Both the position numbers and the translations under genes were made by a program. Below the pieces are notes generated by a model, which was given only the letters and a program-made list of their open reading frames with translations, did no database searches and was not told where the DNA came from. DNA of 64,000 bases, taken from positions 434,001-498,000 of the forward strand of contig OV696605.1 of the NCBI GenBank assembly GCA_927797885.1. The letters run 5' to 3'. The DNA is from Gloeomargaritales cyanobacterium VI4D9. GTDB lineage: Bacteria; Cyanobacteriota; Cyanobacteriia; Gloeomargaritales; Gloeomargaritaceae. Shown in pieces: positions 63,602 through 64,000 of the stretch (position 1 is the first letter of the stretch; every line of letters begins with the position of its first letter).

Positions 63602-63965
63602 GGTTCTTCCCCTAATCTCTGTTGGCTAATCCGGTGGGATGATTACTGATTCTGAGCGGTCACAGGGGTGCAACCCCCGTAGTTGGTTCTTCCCCTAATC
63701 TCTGTTGGCTAATCCGGTGGGATGATTACTGATTCTGAGCGGTCGCAGGGGTGCAACCCCCGTAGTTGGTTCTTCCCCATATCTCCTGGCTAATCCGGTG
63801 GGACGATTACTGATTCTGAGCGGTCGCAGGGGTGCAACCCCCGTAGTTGGTTCTTCCCCATATCTCCTGGCTAATCCGGTGGGACGATTACTGATTCTGA
63901 GCGGTCGCAGGGGTGCAACCCCCGTAGTTGGTTCTTCCCCATATCTCCTGGCTAATCCGGTGGGA
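63602..63965 (+). repeat. tandem repeat of 81-83 bp, four copies plus part
   Basis: Units begin GGTTCTTCCCC at 63602, 63685, 63768, 63849 and 63930 (periods 83, 83, 81, 81). Each contains GGTCGCAGGGGTGCAACCCC, an R1/R6-type hairpin core. The first two units differ from the last in CTAATCTCTGTTGG versus CATATCTCCTGG. Close to identical copies imply recent expansion. Confidence 0.92.
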
Positions 63966-64000
63966 TTGGGATAGTACGAAACAAATACGAAATAATTATC

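Noticed and set aside
63602-63965. Regular repeats that could be read as a CRISPR array
   Set aside because: The units are 81-83 bp and almost wholly identical with no unique spacers, and no cas gene is present; they are plain tandem repeats.
1-64000. HIP1 octamer (GCGATCGC) enrichment, common in cyanobacteria
   Set aside because: None was noticed in the read-through; a proper count was not possible, so no claim is made.

Overview
The window is cyanobacterial chromosome of intermediate GC content. The lineage is shown by NdhM, LdpA, a Ycf37-like TPR protein, a one-helix high-light-inducible protein, a CpcS/CpeS-type bilin lyase, an SLH/OprB-like porin and a DUF4912 protein. A Gloeomargarita- or Thermosynechococcus-like relative would fit, but the species cannot be fixed from sequence alone. 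There are no rRNA genes, CRISPR arrays or prophage; one tRNA (Asp-GTC) is present.

Layout. 1-3.0 kb: 3' part of an ABC exporter, ssb, ribD. 3.0-4.6 kb: a PrlF/YhaV toxin-antitoxin pair between small repeats. 4.7-7.3 kb: phoH, khpA and rpsP (minus strand), then obgE. 7.3-10.9 kb: a DUF1614 membrane protein and a porin with a Fur-box-like site. 10.9-14.8 kb: an insertion-sequence graveyard (IS4, IS5, IS630, IS1 and an IS200/IS605-like end) around one unknown membrane protein. 14.8-22.5 kb: TIGR01777 epimerase, DUF1400 protein, a degenerate chemoreceptor-like protein, der, DUF948, YtxH and DUF697-GTPase genes, with hli on the plus strand. 22.5-35 kb: housekeeping genes including plsY, a divergent thyX beside a dcd lacking its catalytic Glu, ldpA, a nitrilase, a 49-aa RHH protein, a NIL-ferredoxin, STAS, mutL, ndhM and murJ. 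35-44 kb: aldose epimerase, gyrA, icd, DUF4912, purF. 44-50 kb: RRM protein, response regulator and giant hybrid kinase, DUF29, and a methyltransferase relic. 50-57 kb: fumC, a dnaJ-like/dnaK pair, bilin lyase, tRNA-Asp. 57-62 kb: a PilJ-like chemoreceptor overlapping a CheA hybrid. 62.4-63.5 kb: an intact IS4-family element, then an ~82-bp tandem repeat to the edge.

The most striking feature is the intergenic space. At least six families of small (about 100-175 bp) inverted-terminal-repeat elements, called R1-R6 here, fill nearly every long gap, often nested. R5 shares termini and a 9-bp target duplication with the intact IS4 element. R3 shares termini with the IS5-like element. R4 has a demonstrable empty site with TA duplication, and R1 is TA-bounded. 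R1, R6 and the terminal tandem repeat share one GC-rich hairpin core (GGGG-loop-CCCC) whose closing pair alternates between C:G and T:A. This looks like a layered MITE community parasitising several transposases, one of which has placed its terminus at the murJ ribosome-binding site.

Gene cooperation worth noting: thyX-dcd (dTMP supply), rpsP-khpA-phoH (ribosome/RNA), der-DUF948-YtxH-DUF697, response regulator plus hybrid kinase, PilJ/CheA-like taxis signalling, and the dnaK/dnaJ chaperone pair.
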